Origin: SOKP01 sp048887165
Lineage (GTDB): Archaea > Asgardarchaeota > Lokiarchaeia > Sigyniarchaeales > SOKP01
Length of the DNA stretch: 64,000 nt
Assembly (NCBI GenBank): GCA_048887165.1
Contig: JBHLJZ010000003.1
Location: forward strand, 1-64,000
Reading direction: 5' to 3'
The position numbers were made by a program, and so were the translations under genes. This document shows, one piece after another, positions 36,543 to 45,585 of this stretch. Numbering within the stretch: the stretch's first letter is position 1; every line of letters begins with the position of its first letter. The notes under the pieces were generated by a model, which saw nothing but the letters and a program-made list of their open reading frames with translations, was not told the DNA's origin and searched no databases.

Positions 36543-37388
36543 ATGAGCGAAGAAAAAATACTAAAAATCGGTATTTTAAAGAATGGAACAATTGGCGCCT
36601 CATTATTGCTTGCATTTTTGATGGATGAGAGAGCTGAAGCAACAAGATTGAGTGTACGTGAAATTACCTCCGGTGCTAAAATGCACCCTCCAGAAGAGTG
36701 TGTTGATACAATGAAAAAATTGCTAGAATTTAACCCAGAATTGATTTTGATGTCGAGCCCTAATGCTGCTTTGAAAGGACCTTTAGCTGCAAGAGAAATG
36801 GCTAAAGAAGCAAATATACCCACGATTATTATTTCTGATGCTCCAGCGAAAAAAGCAGTTGATGAAATCAAAGAAAAAAATATGGGATACATTCTAGTAA
36901 ATTGTGATAGTATGATTGGTGCAAGAAGACCTTTTTTGGATCCTATTGAAATGAGCTGTTTCAATTCAGATTTATTAAAAGTTTTAGCCATCTCAGGAGC
37001 GCTTCTAGTAATTACTGAAGAATTAAATAAGGTAATAATGGATATGCTGGATAATAAAGCACCAGTATTACCCCAAATCATTATTGATGCTGCTACCGCA
37101 GTTAAAGCTGCAAAATTTGCAAACCCTTATGCAGAAGCTAAAGCAATAGCTGCCTTTGAATTAGCAGCATCTGTATCAAAGATAACATCTAAAGCATGTT
37201 TTGTTCTTAAGGAAAGAGACGAATATATGCCTCTTTTAGCAGCAGCTCATGAGATGATGAGAACTGCTGCTTTAATGTGTGATGAAGCAAGAGAAATAGA
37301 GAAGAAAAATGATTCAGTTCTAAGAACTCCTCACCATGCGAAACAATATATCCTCACTAAACGAGGCCTTCATGAAAAAGAACAATAA
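36543..37388 (+). CDS. mtd: F420-dependent methylenetetrahydromethanopterin dehydrogenase
   Basis: Interconverts methylene- and methenyl-tetrahydromethanopterin with coenzyme F420. The 281-residue product starts ILKIGILKNGTIGASLLLAFLMDERA-like around residue 7 and shows the family stretches REITSGAKMHPPEE and NCDSMIGARRPFLDP. Length is normal. Possible starts are TTG 36534, ATG 36537 and ATG 36543; the last gives MSEEK and is used here. It is divergent from ftr. Together with mch (48.5 kb) three consecutive steps of the pathway are encoded in 14 kb, but not as one operon. Confidence 0.95.
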   Translation: MSEEKILKIGILKNGTIGASLLLAFLMDERAEATRLSVREITSGAKMHPPEECVDTMKKLLEFNPELILMSSPNAALKGPLAAREMAKEANIPTIIISDAPAKKAVDEIKEKNMGYILVNCDSMIGARRPFLDPIEMSCFNSDLLKVLAISGALLVITEELNKVIMDMLDNKAPVLPQIIIDAATAVKAAKFANPYAEAKAIAAFELAASVSKITSKACFVLKERDEYMPLLAAAHEMMRTAALMCDEAREIEKKNDSVLRTPHHAKQYILTKRGLHEKEQ

Positions 37389-37433
37389 AAAAAGTTAATC
37401 TTTATATAAATTTTCAAATTTTTTTTTAAAATA

Positions 37434-38387
37434 TTAGAAATTAGAATCGTTAAGATATTGCTTTAAATTTGCAAAATCTTTTCCAGTTAGAACATTTAAA
37501 ACGGAATTAAATACTTCGTTTTTCTTATTTTTTGTCACAGCCATTAAAACTGATCCATTGCTTACTTCCTTGACTAAAATATAATTACTATCACTCTCAT
37601 AAATTATTGTTGATAACTCTAAAGGAGAGACGCTTGAATTTAACAGTTCCATTATTTTCGTAAATATTTGGTATACATTTGAATCAAGTGTACCAATCTC
37701 AAATTTCATAAATTGTAAAGGTTTAATTTCAACCTTTCCTAAAGTAGAAGCTATCAATAATCCATCTGGTTGGTTGAATAGTAAATATTCGGATAATGTA
37801 TTCACTTTTAACTGATCTAATAAATGTCTTATTTTACCAAGCTTCTGAAGAGCTAATGTATTCTGTTGAATTTCATAATCTAGAATCTCGATTAATCTGT
37901 GTTGAGCACTTCCTTCTTTAACGGAAACTGGTGTAAATGCGATTTTTTCTTTTAAATCATCGGATAGCCCTTTAATTAAAATTTCATAGAGTTTGTCTTC
38001 TTTTGAGTCCTGCAAATCAATTTTGTTCAATAAAACGTATACCTTTTCCATTTTAGGGCTAAATTCAAAAATATATTTTAAAAATTTGTCAAAAATTTCT
38101 TTTACTCGCTCTTCAAGAACAGTAGAATCCGTCATAAATACTGCAGTAGTTACTTCTGAAAATATCAATTCCCGGCGTTCTTCAGAAAAATACTGCTCCA
38201 TGTAGCGTTCTTGGCCTCCTGCATCCCAGACGTTAAGTTCCATTATTCCTCTGAAGATGAAATTTTCTCTAGAGATACCCTTGGTTGGTTTAAGATTTAA
38301 GACCTTCATGAAATTGTATCCCAAGCAAGTAGTTCTCATAAGACTTGTTTTACCTGCATTTTGTGGACCAAATAATAGAATTTTCAT
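37434..38387 (-). CDS. Rag/Gtr-like GTPase with C-terminal roadblock-like domain
   Basis: A 317-residue protein in two parts. The GTPase domain has the P-loop GPQNAGKTS (7-15), Thr35 as switch I candidate, switch II WDAGGQERYMEQYF (54-67) and NKID (121-124). The switch II block closely resembles RagA/Gtr1 (WDxGGQ followed by FMExYF). From about residue 170 to the end it continues as in Rag proteins: a linker helix, then an alpha/beta roadblock-like domain with LSEYLLFNQPDGLLIASTLG and a hydrophobic strand YILVKEVSNGSVLMAV. Rag GTPases sense amino acids on lysosomes in eukaryotes. The function in archaea is unknown. It has no lipidation cysteine at the end. Confidence 0.85.
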   Translation of the reverse strand: MKILLFGPQNAGKTSLMRTTCLGYNFMKVLNLKPTKGISRENFIFRGIMELNVWDAGGQERYMEQYFSEERRELIFSEVTTAVFMTDSTVLEERVKEIFDKFLKYIFEFSPKMEKVYVLLNKIDLQDSKEDKLYEILIKGLSDDLKEKIAFTPVSVKEGSAQHRLIEILDYEIQQNTLALQKLGKIRHLLDQLKVNTLSEYLLFNQPDGLLIASTLGKVEIKPLQFMKFEIGTLDSNVYQIFTKIMELLNSSVSPLELSTIIYESDSNYILVKEVSNGSVLMAVTKNKKNEVFNSVLNVLTGKDFANLKQYLNDSNF

Positions 38388-38590
38388 CGGAAATATGCTC
38401 TTGTAATAAAATTTAATTTATTTTATCGTCTAATATATTCTTTATAAATTAATATTTATTTAATTTTTTCTAATTATTATAAGCTTGTTTGAGCTTTCTA
38501 AAAGATTATAGTTTTGACGATTCAATTAAATATAATTTTTAATTAACTAAATTAAAAAGAATTTTAAAAAAAATATTAGTATGATTTAAA

Positions 38591-39118
38591 ATGGATTTAG
38601 AGCAATATATCAGAAATGTACCAGATTGGCCTAAACCTGGCATTCAATTCAAAGATATTACGACTTTAGCAAAACAATATGCTCCGTTTAAGGAGTCTTG
38701 TGATAAAATAATAGAATATTTTAAGGGTAAGGGAATAACTAAAGTAGCAGCTATTGAAGCACGTGGTTATGTTTGGGGCGGGGTTATTGCTTATCAGTTA
38801 GAAGCTGGATTTGTTTTGATAAGAAAACCTGGTAAGTTGCCATATAAAACGCTAAGCGAAACTTATGAACTCGAATATGGCACCGATACTATTGAGATGC
38901 ATATTGATGCAGTTGAAGAAGGTGATAAAGTTTTATTATTCGATGATTTACTAGCAACAGGAGGGACTGCTAAAGCAGCAGCAAATTTAATCGAAAAAGC
39001 AGGAGGAATAATAGCAGGAATTGCATTTGTTATTGAACTTACTGGTAGTTTGCATGGAAAAGACAAATTACAGACTTATGATGTAATTTCTTTAATAAAA
39101 ATTCCGGTTGAAGAATAA
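38591..39118 (+). CDS. apt: Adenine phosphoribosyltransferase
   Basis: Makes AMP from adenine and phosphoribosyl pyrophosphate. The 175-residue product shows NVPDWPKPGIQFKDITTL at the N-terminus, IEARGYVWGGVIA and the PRPP-binding motif LLFDDLLATGGTA (115-127). Length fits the family. Adenine could come from the methylthioadenosine phosphorylases encoded 5-6 kb downstream. Monocistronic by spacing (about 150 bases to gcvT). Confidence 0.95.
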   Translation: MDLEQYIRNVPDWPKPGIQFKDITTLAKQYAPFKESCDKIIEYFKGKGITKVAAIEARGYVWGGVIAYQLEAGFVLIRKPGKLPYKTLSETYELEYGTDTIEMHIDAVEEGDKVLLFDDLLATGGTAKAAANLIEKAGGIIAGIAFVIELTGSLHGKDKLQTYDVISLIKIPVEE

Positions 39119-39204
39119 ACCGGTATAACTTTTTCTAAAGTTTCTTGTTTTACCCTATTTACCCATTTTTTTCCCAACCTATATTCCTTGATAACTTTTA
39201 GTCT

Positions 39205-39218
39205 GAAAATTTAAATAA
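39205..39218 (+). promoter_or_regulatory. Candidate TATA box ahead of the glycine cleavage genes
   Basis: GAAAATTTAAATAA at 39205-39218 has the look of a BRE/TATA element and lies about 50 bases before the GTG start of gcvT, in the gap after apt. Placement is plausible, sequence evidence is modest. Confidence 0.35.
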
Positions 39219-39266
39219 TTCTCTGTACTTTATACTCACAATATTATTATTTACACATTATTTGGT

Positions 39267-40373
39267 GTGGATCTAACGAAACAAGAAAATCAAGAGATTA
39301 AAAAGACCCCTCTTTATAATAAACACTTACAATTAGGTGCTAGAATGGTTGAATTTGCGGGATTCTATATGCCTGTTCAATTTGAGAGTATTATAAAGGA
39401 ACATGAAGCAGTTCGTAGTTATGCAGGTGTTTTTGATATTTCCCATATGGGGGAATTTATACTAGAAGGTAAAGATGTAATTCCATTTCTTCAATATATC
39501 ATGATAAATGATTTGAATCTATTAGAACCTTTTAAAGGGCAATATTCAATTATGTGCTATGAAAATGGAACTGTTGTTGATGATCTCGTTTATTATGAAG
39601 AAACACCTGAAAGATTTAGAATGATAGTGAATGCAGGTAATATCAAAAAAGATCTTGAATGGCTAAATAGTCATATAGGGAATTATGATGTAGAAATAAC
39701 AAATCTTTCTGACAAGCGAACTAGATTAGCGTTTCAAGGATTAAAAGCAGATGAATTGCTCCAACCATTGGTAAACGTCAATTTATCAAAGATAAATAGA
39801 TTTTATTTTTCTTTTTGTGATTTAAATAATAAACCCATATTTCTTGCAAGGACTGGATATACGGGAGAGAAAGGTGTTGAAATATCCTTTGAGAATAGTT
39901 TTGCAGAGGAAGTCTGGAATGACTTACTTAAAACTGGAGCCTCTCCAGCTGGTCTGGGAGCAAGAGACTCACTCAGATTAGAAGCTTGTTATTCTTTGTA
40001 TGGTCATGAAATTAATGATTCAATTACAGCTATAGAGGCAGGACTTAATTGGTTAGCGAAACCAAAAGAGGGAATAAATTATATTGGTAAAGAAGCTTTA
40101 ATGAAGCAAAAATCTAAAGGGACAGATCGTATTATTGTTGGGCTAAATTTATTAGATAAGGGGATTATTAGAGAGAATTATAAAATATTTATGGATAATA
40201 ATGAGATTGGTTATGTCACATCAGGAGGATATTCACCAACACTTAAAAAAACTATTGGACTTGGATTAATTAAAAAGGAGTATAGTGAAGTGGGAAATCA
40301 AATAGAAATAGAAGTGCGTAATAAATTACTTAAGGGAATTATCGTATCTACACCATTCTATCGAAATATATAA
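39267..40373 (+). CDS. gcvT: Glycine cleavage system T protein (aminomethyltransferase)
   Basis: Moves the aminomethyl carbon from the H protein to a tetrahydropterin, freeing ammonia. The 368-residue product shows EFAGFYMPVQFESIIKEHEAVR and GVFDISHMGE at the start, GTVVDDLVYY around the pterin site and the C-terminal SGGYSPTLKKTIGLGLI. The start is GTG at 39267, inside TTGGTGTGG. It heads gcvT-gcvH-gcvPA-gcvPB. In this organism the one-carbon acceptor could be tetrahydromethanopterin instead of folate, since Mtd, Mch and Ftr are encoded in the same window (inference). Confidence 0.95.
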   Translation: MDLTKQENQEIKKTPLYNKHLQLGARMVEFAGFYMPVQFESIIKEHEAVRSYAGVFDISHMGEFILEGKDVIPFLQYIMINDLNLLEPFKGQYSIMCYENGTVVDDLVYYEETPERFRMIVNAGNIKKDLEWLNSHIGNYDVEITNLSDKRTRLAFQGLKADELLQPLVNVNLSKINRFYFSFCDLNNKPIFLARTGYTGEKGVEISFENSFAEEVWNDLLKTGASPAGLGARDSLRLEACYSLYGHEINDSITAIEAGLNWLAKPKEGINYIGKEALMKQKSKGTDRIIVGLNLLDKGIIRENYKIFMDNNEIGYVTSGGYSPTLKKTIGLGLIKKEYSEVGNQIEIEVRNKLLKGIIVSTPFYRNI

Positions 40374-40408
40374 TTTAATTTATAATTTAAAGAAAATAGG
40401 GAAAAGAG

Positions 40409-40804
40409 ATGGATTACAAATTTCCTGAAGACTTAAAATATACTCCTTCTCATGAATGGGTAAGAATTGAAGATAACATTGCGATTGTTGGAATTACTGA
40501 TTATGCTCAACATCAGTTAGGAGATATTGTGTTTGTAGAACTTCCTGTTATAGGTGTTGTTTTTGAAAAGGGTAGTAATGCTGCCGAAATAGAATCAGTA
40601 AAAGCTGTTGGCGACCTAATTATGCCTTTATCCGGAGAAATACTTGAAATTAATATAAAATTATCAGATAATCCAGAGTTGGTAAATTCTTCACCTTTCG
40701 AAGATGGATGGATTATAAAAATAAGAATATCTCATCCAAATGAAGTAAATGAGTTATTATCAGCCATTAAATATAAACAATTAGTAGAAAGTGAAGAAAA
40801 ATAG
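40409..40804 (+). CDS. gcvH: Glycine cleavage system H protein
   Basis: The lipoyl carrier of the glycine cleavage system, 131 residues. The lipoyl lysine is Lys65 in AEIESVKAVGD, and the start KYTPSHEWVRIEDNIAIVGIT is typical. It follows gcvT after 35 bases and precedes gcvPA by 45 bases. The Lys must be lipoylated by a ligase or LipA/LipB system that is not encoded in this window. Confidence 0.96.
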   Translation: MDYKFPEDLKYTPSHEWVRIEDNIAIVGITDYAQHQLGDIVFVELPVIGVVFEKGSNAAEIESVKAVGDLIMPLSGEILEINIKLSDNPELVNSSPFEDGWIIKIRISHPNEVNELLSAIKYKQLVESEEK

Positions 40805-40849
40805 AATTTTATTTATTTATATTGATTTTTTTAATATTGTAATAATGAA

Positions 40850-42208
40850 GTGGTCGAAGTGGATTTTATACCTCATGATGATAAAACTGTTTCTGAAATG
40901 CTAGATAAAATTGGGGTTCAGTCATTAGATGAATTATTTCAAGATATTCCAAAAGATTTACTGATTAGTAAATTTAATTTACCTGAGGGGTTATCAGAAC
41001 CGGATCTTTTAAGTCAATTAATTAATTTATCCAAAAAAAATAAGCGATATTCTCATTCATTTTTAGGCGCTGGTTGTTATTATCATTATATTCCTTCATT
41101 AGTTGATTTCATAATCGGTCGTCCAGAATTTTACACATCATATACACCATATCAAGCTGAAGCTAGCCAAGGTTATCTTCAAGCAATATATGAATACCAA
41201 ACCATTATTTCTCGCCTAACAGGTATGGATATAGCAAATGCTAGTATGTATGATGGATCTACTGCACTAGCTGAAGCTGCTATAATGGCTACAATTGTTA
41301 CTGGAAGAAAAAAAGTTTTAATTCTTGAAGGGCTGCATCCTGAATATATTCAAGTTATTAAAACCTATTGCTGGGGCCAGAACTTAAATTATGAATTTAT
41401 AAACTTTAATATTATAGAAGATAAATTAGATGAAGGAGTAGCTGCTGTGATATTTCAAAATCCAAATTTTTTTGGAGAAGTCAAGGATATTGATGAACTA
41501 GTCAATCAAATCAGAGAAAAATCTACTAATTGTCTAATTATTCAAGGTATGACTGATCCAACTTGTTTAGGAATTTTAAAACCTCCCGGAGAAACCGATA
41601 TTGATATTTTTGTTGCTGAGGGACAAGCATTTGGTATTGATCCTTCATTTGGAGGCCCTGGACTTGGAATCTTTACCGCAAAACAAAAATTTCTAAGAAA
41701 AATGCCGGGACGATTAGTGGGTAAAACAAAAGAGCTTTTCGGTGAGAAAGAAGGATTTATTTTAACATTACAAGCTCGTGAACAACATATTCGTAGAGAA
41801 AAAGCAAGTTCAAACATATGTACTAACCAAGCACTATGTTCATTATCCGCACTTATTTATCTCTTATCTTTAGGCAAAACTGGATTGCATGAAATTGCAA
41901 AACAAAACTTTCAGAAATCACACTTCGTTAAAAGTGAAATTGCAAAGATCCCAGGATATGAAATTATAAGCAAAAACCCAACCTACAATGAGTTTGTATT
42001 AAAATGTCCAAATCTTAAAGCCTTTTTAAAAGAATGTGAATTAGCTGAACTTTTACCGCCACTAAATCTCTCATATTATTTTCCAAAAATGGAAAATTTA
42101 GCATTAGTTTGTGTAACTGAAATGAATTCTAGAGATTCTATTGAAAAATTGATTAGGGCTGCAATAAATGCCACCAATAACAAAAGGGAGGAGGATAAAA
42201 ATGAATAG
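40850..42208 (+). CDS. gcvPA: Glycine dehydrogenase (decarboxylating) subunit 1
   Basis: The N-terminal half of the two-subunit P protein, which decarboxylates glycine and loads the aminomethyl group on GcvH. The 452 residues show FIPHDDKTVSEMLDKIG at the start, YTPYQAEASQGYLQAIYEYQT and the loop YDGSTALAEAAIMA. The PLP lysine is carried by the partner subunit. The start is GTG 40850. Its 3' end overlaps the start of gcvPB by 8 bases. Confidence 0.95.
   Translation: MVEVDFIPHDDKTVSEMLDKIGVQSLDELFQDIPKDLLISKFNLPEGLSEPDLLSQLINLSKKNKRYSHSFLGAGCYYHYIPSLVDFIIGRPEFYTSYTPYQAEASQGYLQAIYEYQTIISRLTGMDIANASMYDGSTALAEAAIMATIVTGRKKVLILEGLHPEYIQVIKTYCWGQNLNYEFINFNIIEDKLDEGVAAVIFQNPNFFGEVKDIDELVNQIREKSTNCLIIQGMTDPTCLGILKPPGETDIDIFVAEGQAFGIDPSFGGPGLGIFTAKQKFLRKMPGRLVGKTKELFGEKEGFILTLQAREQHIRREKASSNICTNQALCSLSALIYLLSLGKTGLHEIAKQNFQKSHFVKSEIAKIPGYEIISKNPTYNEFVLKCPNLKAFLKECELAELLPPLNLSYYFPKMENLALVCVTEMNSRDSIEKLIRAAINATNNKREEDKNE
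42186..42194 (+). promoter_or_regulatory. Strong Shine-Dalgarno sequence that fixes the gcvPB start
   Basis: GGGAGGAGG lies 6 bases before ATG 42201 and inside the end of gcvPA. It makes that ATG the start rather than the in-frame ATG at 42168. Confidence 0.75.
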
Positions 42209-43637
42209 TAAAATTACTCTAATATTCGAAAAAAAGGTAAGAGCTACCCAAAATAATTTTGTCCCTAAAACAGATATAGGTGAAATTCCTTTAGATAATA
42301 TTATTCCTAAAAAATATCAAAGAAATAAACTCAACATACCAGATATTCCTGAAGTTGAGATAGTTCGTCATTATATCGCTCTTAGTAAAAAAAATTATGG
42401 AGTAGATACTGGGATTTATCCATTAGGGTCCTGTACCATGAAATATAACCCTAAAATAAATGAAGTAGTAGCAAGATTACCAGGTTTTGCACAAATTCAT
42501 CCGTTACAAGAAAATAATCAAGGAGCCTTAGAATTAATTTATAAAATATCAAAATTTTTGAAAGAAATTACAGGGATGGATGGATTTACAATGCAACCTG
42601 CTGCTGGGGCTCATGGAGAATTAGTCGGACTATTAATTATAAAAAAATACTTTGAAAGCAAGGGTCTTAAGAAGAATAAGATTGTCGTGCCTGATTCTGC
42701 TCATGGTACTAACCCTGCATCTGCTAAAATGGCAGGCTTTTCGATTATAGAATTACAATCTAATGAAAATGGAGAAGTTCCCCTTGATCAACTAGAGTTT
42801 GCGATGAGTCAAGGAGATGTTGCAGGGATAATGTTAACAAATCCAAATACACTTGGTATTTTCGATAGGCAAATTCAAGAAATAACTGAAATTGTTCATA
42901 AATACGAAGGATTATGTTATTATGATGGGGCAAATTTAAATCCAATGTTAGGAATTTGTAGGCCTAGAGATATGGGTTTTGATATTATTCATCTGAATTT
43001 ACATAAAACTTTCTCTACTCCACACGGGGGTGGTGGTCCTGGATCAGGACCAGTTGGAGTCATTGACGAGCTAGTGCAATTTCTACCTGAACCTTGTTTA
43101 ATTTCTTCAAAAGAAGGAATTAAGTGTCAAGAAAGCAATAATAAATCAATTGGACGAATCAAAGCATTCTGGGGAAACTTTGGTATTATAGTTCGAGCAT
43201 ATTCTTATATTTTAGCATTAGGAGCAGAAGGACTTAGAAGAGTAGGACAAATTTCTGTTTTGAATGCAAACTATTTGCGAATTTTATTGAAAAATAAGTA
43301 TAATCTTCCCTATAATCGAATTTGTCAACATGAATTTGTGTTATCTGATAAAAATCTTCCAAATGAAATCACTACTGAAGATATAGCAAAAAGAATCCTC
43401 GATTATGGTTATTATGCTCCAACAATCTATTTTCCATTAATAGTTGATGGGGCGATGATGATTGAACCAACAGAAACTGAAACTAAGGACTCTTTAGATA
43501 AATTCTCTGAAACTATGTTAAAAATATATGACGAAGCAGAAAGTAACCCTGAAATTCTTAAAAAGGCACCTCAATGCACACCAGTTGGGCGATTAGACGC
43601 CGTTTCAGCAGCAAGAAAACCTGTTTTAAAAGAATAA
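42201..43637 (+). CDS. gcvPB: Glycine dehydrogenase (decarboxylating) subunit 2
   Basis: The PLP-bearing half of the P protein, 478 residues from ATG 42201. The cofactor lysine is Lys269 in HLNLHKTFSTPHGGGGPGSG. Other family marks are GIYPLGSCTMKYNPK, PAAGAHGELVG and DSAHGTNPASA. The alternative ATG at 42168 would add 11 residues encoded by the Shine-Dalgarno region itself, so it is rejected. Last gene of the glycine cleavage operon, followed by a 24-base palindrome. Confidence 0.95.
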   Translation: MNSKITLIFEKKVRATQNNFVPKTDIGEIPLDNIIPKKYQRNKLNIPDIPEVEIVRHYIALSKKNYGVDTGIYPLGSCTMKYNPKINEVVARLPGFAQIHPLQENNQGALELIYKISKFLKEITGMDGFTMQPAAGAHGELVGLLIIKKYFESKGLKKNKIVVPDSAHGTNPASAKMAGFSIIELQSNENGEVPLDQLEFAMSQGDVAGIMLTNPNTLGIFDRQIQEITEIVHKYEGLCYYDGANLNPMLGICRPRDMGFDIIHLNLHKTFSTPHGGGGPGSGPVGVIDELVQFLPEPCLISSKEGIKCQESNNKSIGRIKAFWGNFGIIVRAYSYILALGAEGLRRVGQISVLNANYLRILLKNKYNLPYNRICQHEFVLSDKNLPNEITTEDIAKRILDYGYYAPTIYFPLIVDGAMMIEPTETETKDSLDKFSETMLKIYDEAESNPEILKKAPQCTPVGRLDAVSAARKPVLKE

Positions 43638-43641
43638 TAAA

Positions 43642-43665
43642 AAATAGAAAATTAATTTTCTATTT
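43642..43665. terminator. Perfect 24-base palindrome between convergent genes
   Basis: Bases 43642-43665 read identically on both strands, with core AGAAAATTAATTTTCT. The element fills the 32-base gap between gcvPB and the oppositely oriented phosphorylase gene. It could fold into a hairpin in either transcript and stop both. Confidence 0.5.
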
Positions 43666-43669
43666 CAAA

Positions 43670-44533
43670 TCATAGCAATGCATTTTTAAGTGAATGATGA
43701 CAACGGCACGTTCTTTCAGTATCTATCTTTATTATAGTAAGTTCAAGTAGTCTTCTTAAATTATATTCGTTTTTTTTTAGGGTATCTAAAACCTCAGGCA
43801 CATTAACAGATATTTTATTTATCTTACTTCCACACTTATTACACCTTTGAGCAAATTCAACTATACCGCATCGAGGACATTCACCTGCCCAAACATCAAG
43901 ATCAGTTACCATTGCTATACAACAATAACAAATCTCCTTTTCAGCAGCCAATACTGCTTCAGGATATGTTGTCATTCCTATTACATCACCACCCCATTGG
44001 CGGAAAATTTTAGATTCTGCTCTAGTTGAAAATCTTGGTCCTTCGATGCAAACATAAGTCCCACCAATTTGAATATCTAAACCCAGCTGTTCTCCAGAAA
44101 TGTAAAATAAATTGTTTAAATATTCGCAATAAGCATCAGCTTGACTAATATGACATAACTGACCGCCTTCGTAGAAAGTTTCAGCTCTTTTTTTTGTTCT
44201 ATCGATATATTGATCTACTAAAATAAATTTACTTTTATTATGTTCCTTTTTAAGAGATCCAACTGCTGATGGAGATATAATACACTTTACACCTAATTCT
44301 TTTAAAGCCCAAATATTTGCTAAATAATTTATATTATGTGGAGGAATTGAATGACCTATTCCATGTCTAGGAAAATATGCCACTTTTTTATCTTTAAAAT
44401 CACCAATAGTTATTGCTGCCGATGTATTCCCGTATGGAGTATACATTTTTATATCTTTTTTATTTTCAAGATTTATATTCGAACCAGTCCCGCCTATAAT
44501 TCCTATCTCAACTTTATTTCCTTCATATTTCAT
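43670..44533 (-). CDS. MTA phosphorylase/purine nucleoside phosphorylase family protein with zinc-ribbon insertion
   Basis: A 287-residue member of the methylthioadenosine phosphorylase family: phosphate loop IGIIGGTGSNI (10-20), FPRHGIGHSIPPHNINY (54-70), CIEGPRFSTRAESKIF (162-177) and TTYPEAVLAAE. Near the end, after VTDLDVWAGE, it carries an inserted Cys219-x2-Cys222 and Cys231-x2-Cys234, which looks like a small zinc ribbon in the loop that usually reads WH..EEPV. The C-terminal Cys276-Arg-Cys278 resembles the CXC motif of the Sulfolobus MTAP II. It cleaves a nucleoside with phosphate; adenosine, guanosine or methylthioadenosine are candidates. Its neighbour on the other strand is a paralogue lacking the insertion. 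Confidence 0.82.
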   Translation of the reverse strand: MKYEGNKVEIGIIGGTGSNINLENKKDIKMYTPYGNTSAAITIGDFKDKKVAYFPRHGIGHSIPPHNINYLANIWALKELGVKCIISPSAVGSLKKEHNKSKFILVDQYIDRTKKRAETFYEGGQLCHISQADAYCEYLNNLFYISGEQLGLDIQIGGTYVCIEGPRFSTRAESKIFRQWGGDVIGMTTYPEAVLAAEKEICYCCIAMVTDLDVWAGECPRCGIVEFAQRCNKCGSKINKISVNVPEVLDTLKKNEYNLRRLLELTIIKIDTERTCRCHHSLKNALL

Positions 44534-44640
44534 GATTATTTCAAATTGTTTTTATTTTTATTAAAATAAAATAAAATAAAATTTGAGCAATTTTAAATAT
44601 TATAAATATAATAATTCTAAAATTTTAAAAAGTGAATACC

Positions 44641-45390
44641 ATGGTTAAAATAGGAATAATTGGAGGTTCAGGTTTGGATAATCCTGACATTTTGAAAGAC
44701 GCTAGAGATATAGAAATTGATACTCAATATGGAAAACCAACTTCTCCTTTAAAAATAGGAAAGATTCATGATATTGATGTTATTCTAATAGCAAGACATG
44801 GTCGTGAACATACTATTCCTCCAACGAAAGTAAATTACAGGGCTAACATTCAAGCTTTAAAAGATCAAGGGTGTACTCATATCTTAGCTACAACTGCTTG
44901 CGGCAGTTTGAGATTAGAAATTGAGAGGGGTGATTTAGTCATTATTGATCAATTCATTGACTTTACGAGGTTGAGAAAAATAACTTTTTTTGAAGAATTT
45001 CCACCTGGTGATGCTAAACACACTGCAATGGCTTACCCTTACTCAGAAGAGTTAAGAAAGATTTTAATTGAAACAGCAAAGGAACTTAATCTAAAATATC
45101 ATAAAAAAGGAACTGTGATTACAATTGAAGGACCAAGATTTTCAACTAGAGCAGAATCGGAAATGTTTAGGATTTGGGGAGCAGATGTGGTTAATATGAG
45201 TATCGCTCCTGAAACAATTTTAGCAAATGAAGCCGGAATTCCATATGCAGCTGTTGCTATGTCTACAGATTATGATTGTTGGAAAGACGATGAAGCTCCT
45301 GTAACTTGGGAGGAAATCTTACAAATTTTTAGTAAGAATGTAAATAATGTTATTGCTTTATTGACTAATGCAATAAAAAAAATAAAATAA
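44641..45390 (+). CDS. mtnP: S-methyl-5'-thioadenosine phosphorylase
   Basis: Cleaves methylthioadenosine to adenine and methylthioribose 1-phosphate. The 249-residue product (ATG 44641 preferred; GTG 44632 possible) has IGIIGGSGLDNPD, ARHGREHTIPPTKVNYRANI and IEGPRFSTRAESEMF, then MSTDYDCWKDDEAPV. Length is close to the family norm. Adenine released could be recycled by Apt encoded 6 kb upstream. It is divergent from the zinc-ribbon paralogue. The family also includes methylthioinosine and adenosine enzymes, so the exact substrate is not certain. Confidence 0.88.
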   Translation: MVKIGIIGGSGLDNPDILKDARDIEIDTQYGKPTSPLKIGKIHDIDVILIARHGREHTIPPTKVNYRANIQALKDQGCTHILATTACGSLRLEIERGDLVIIDQFIDFTRLRKITFFEEFPPGDAKHTAMAYPYSEELRKILIETAKELNLKYHKKGTVITIEGPRFSTRAESEMFRIWGADVVNMSIAPETILANEAGIPYAAVAMSTDYDCWKDDEAPVTWEEILQIFSKNVNNVIALLTNAIKKIK

Positions 45391-45585
45391 AAATATCCCA
45401 TATAAAAAACTCCTTTTTCTTTTTTAATTAACTCTTCTTCACGAGTGCAATTTTAACAAAATAAATGATAACGTTATATAATTTGTTTCTCATAAGAAAT
45501 TATGATTTTTAATAAAAAGATTGATATTTTTTGATTGTTTTAACTATGTAAATACATCTTAATTTTTATTTAGGATTTTTAATTC

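Noticed and set aside
36503..37081. A 192-codon open frame on the minus strand rich in Ile, Ser and Phe.
   Set aside because: Antisense to mtd, which is unambiguous; the hydrophobic look comes from the complementary codons.
42168..42200. An upstream ATG that would extend gcvPB by 11 codons.
   Set aside because: The extension overlaps the strong GGGAGGAGG ribosome-binding site 6 bases before ATG 42201, so the later ATG is the start.
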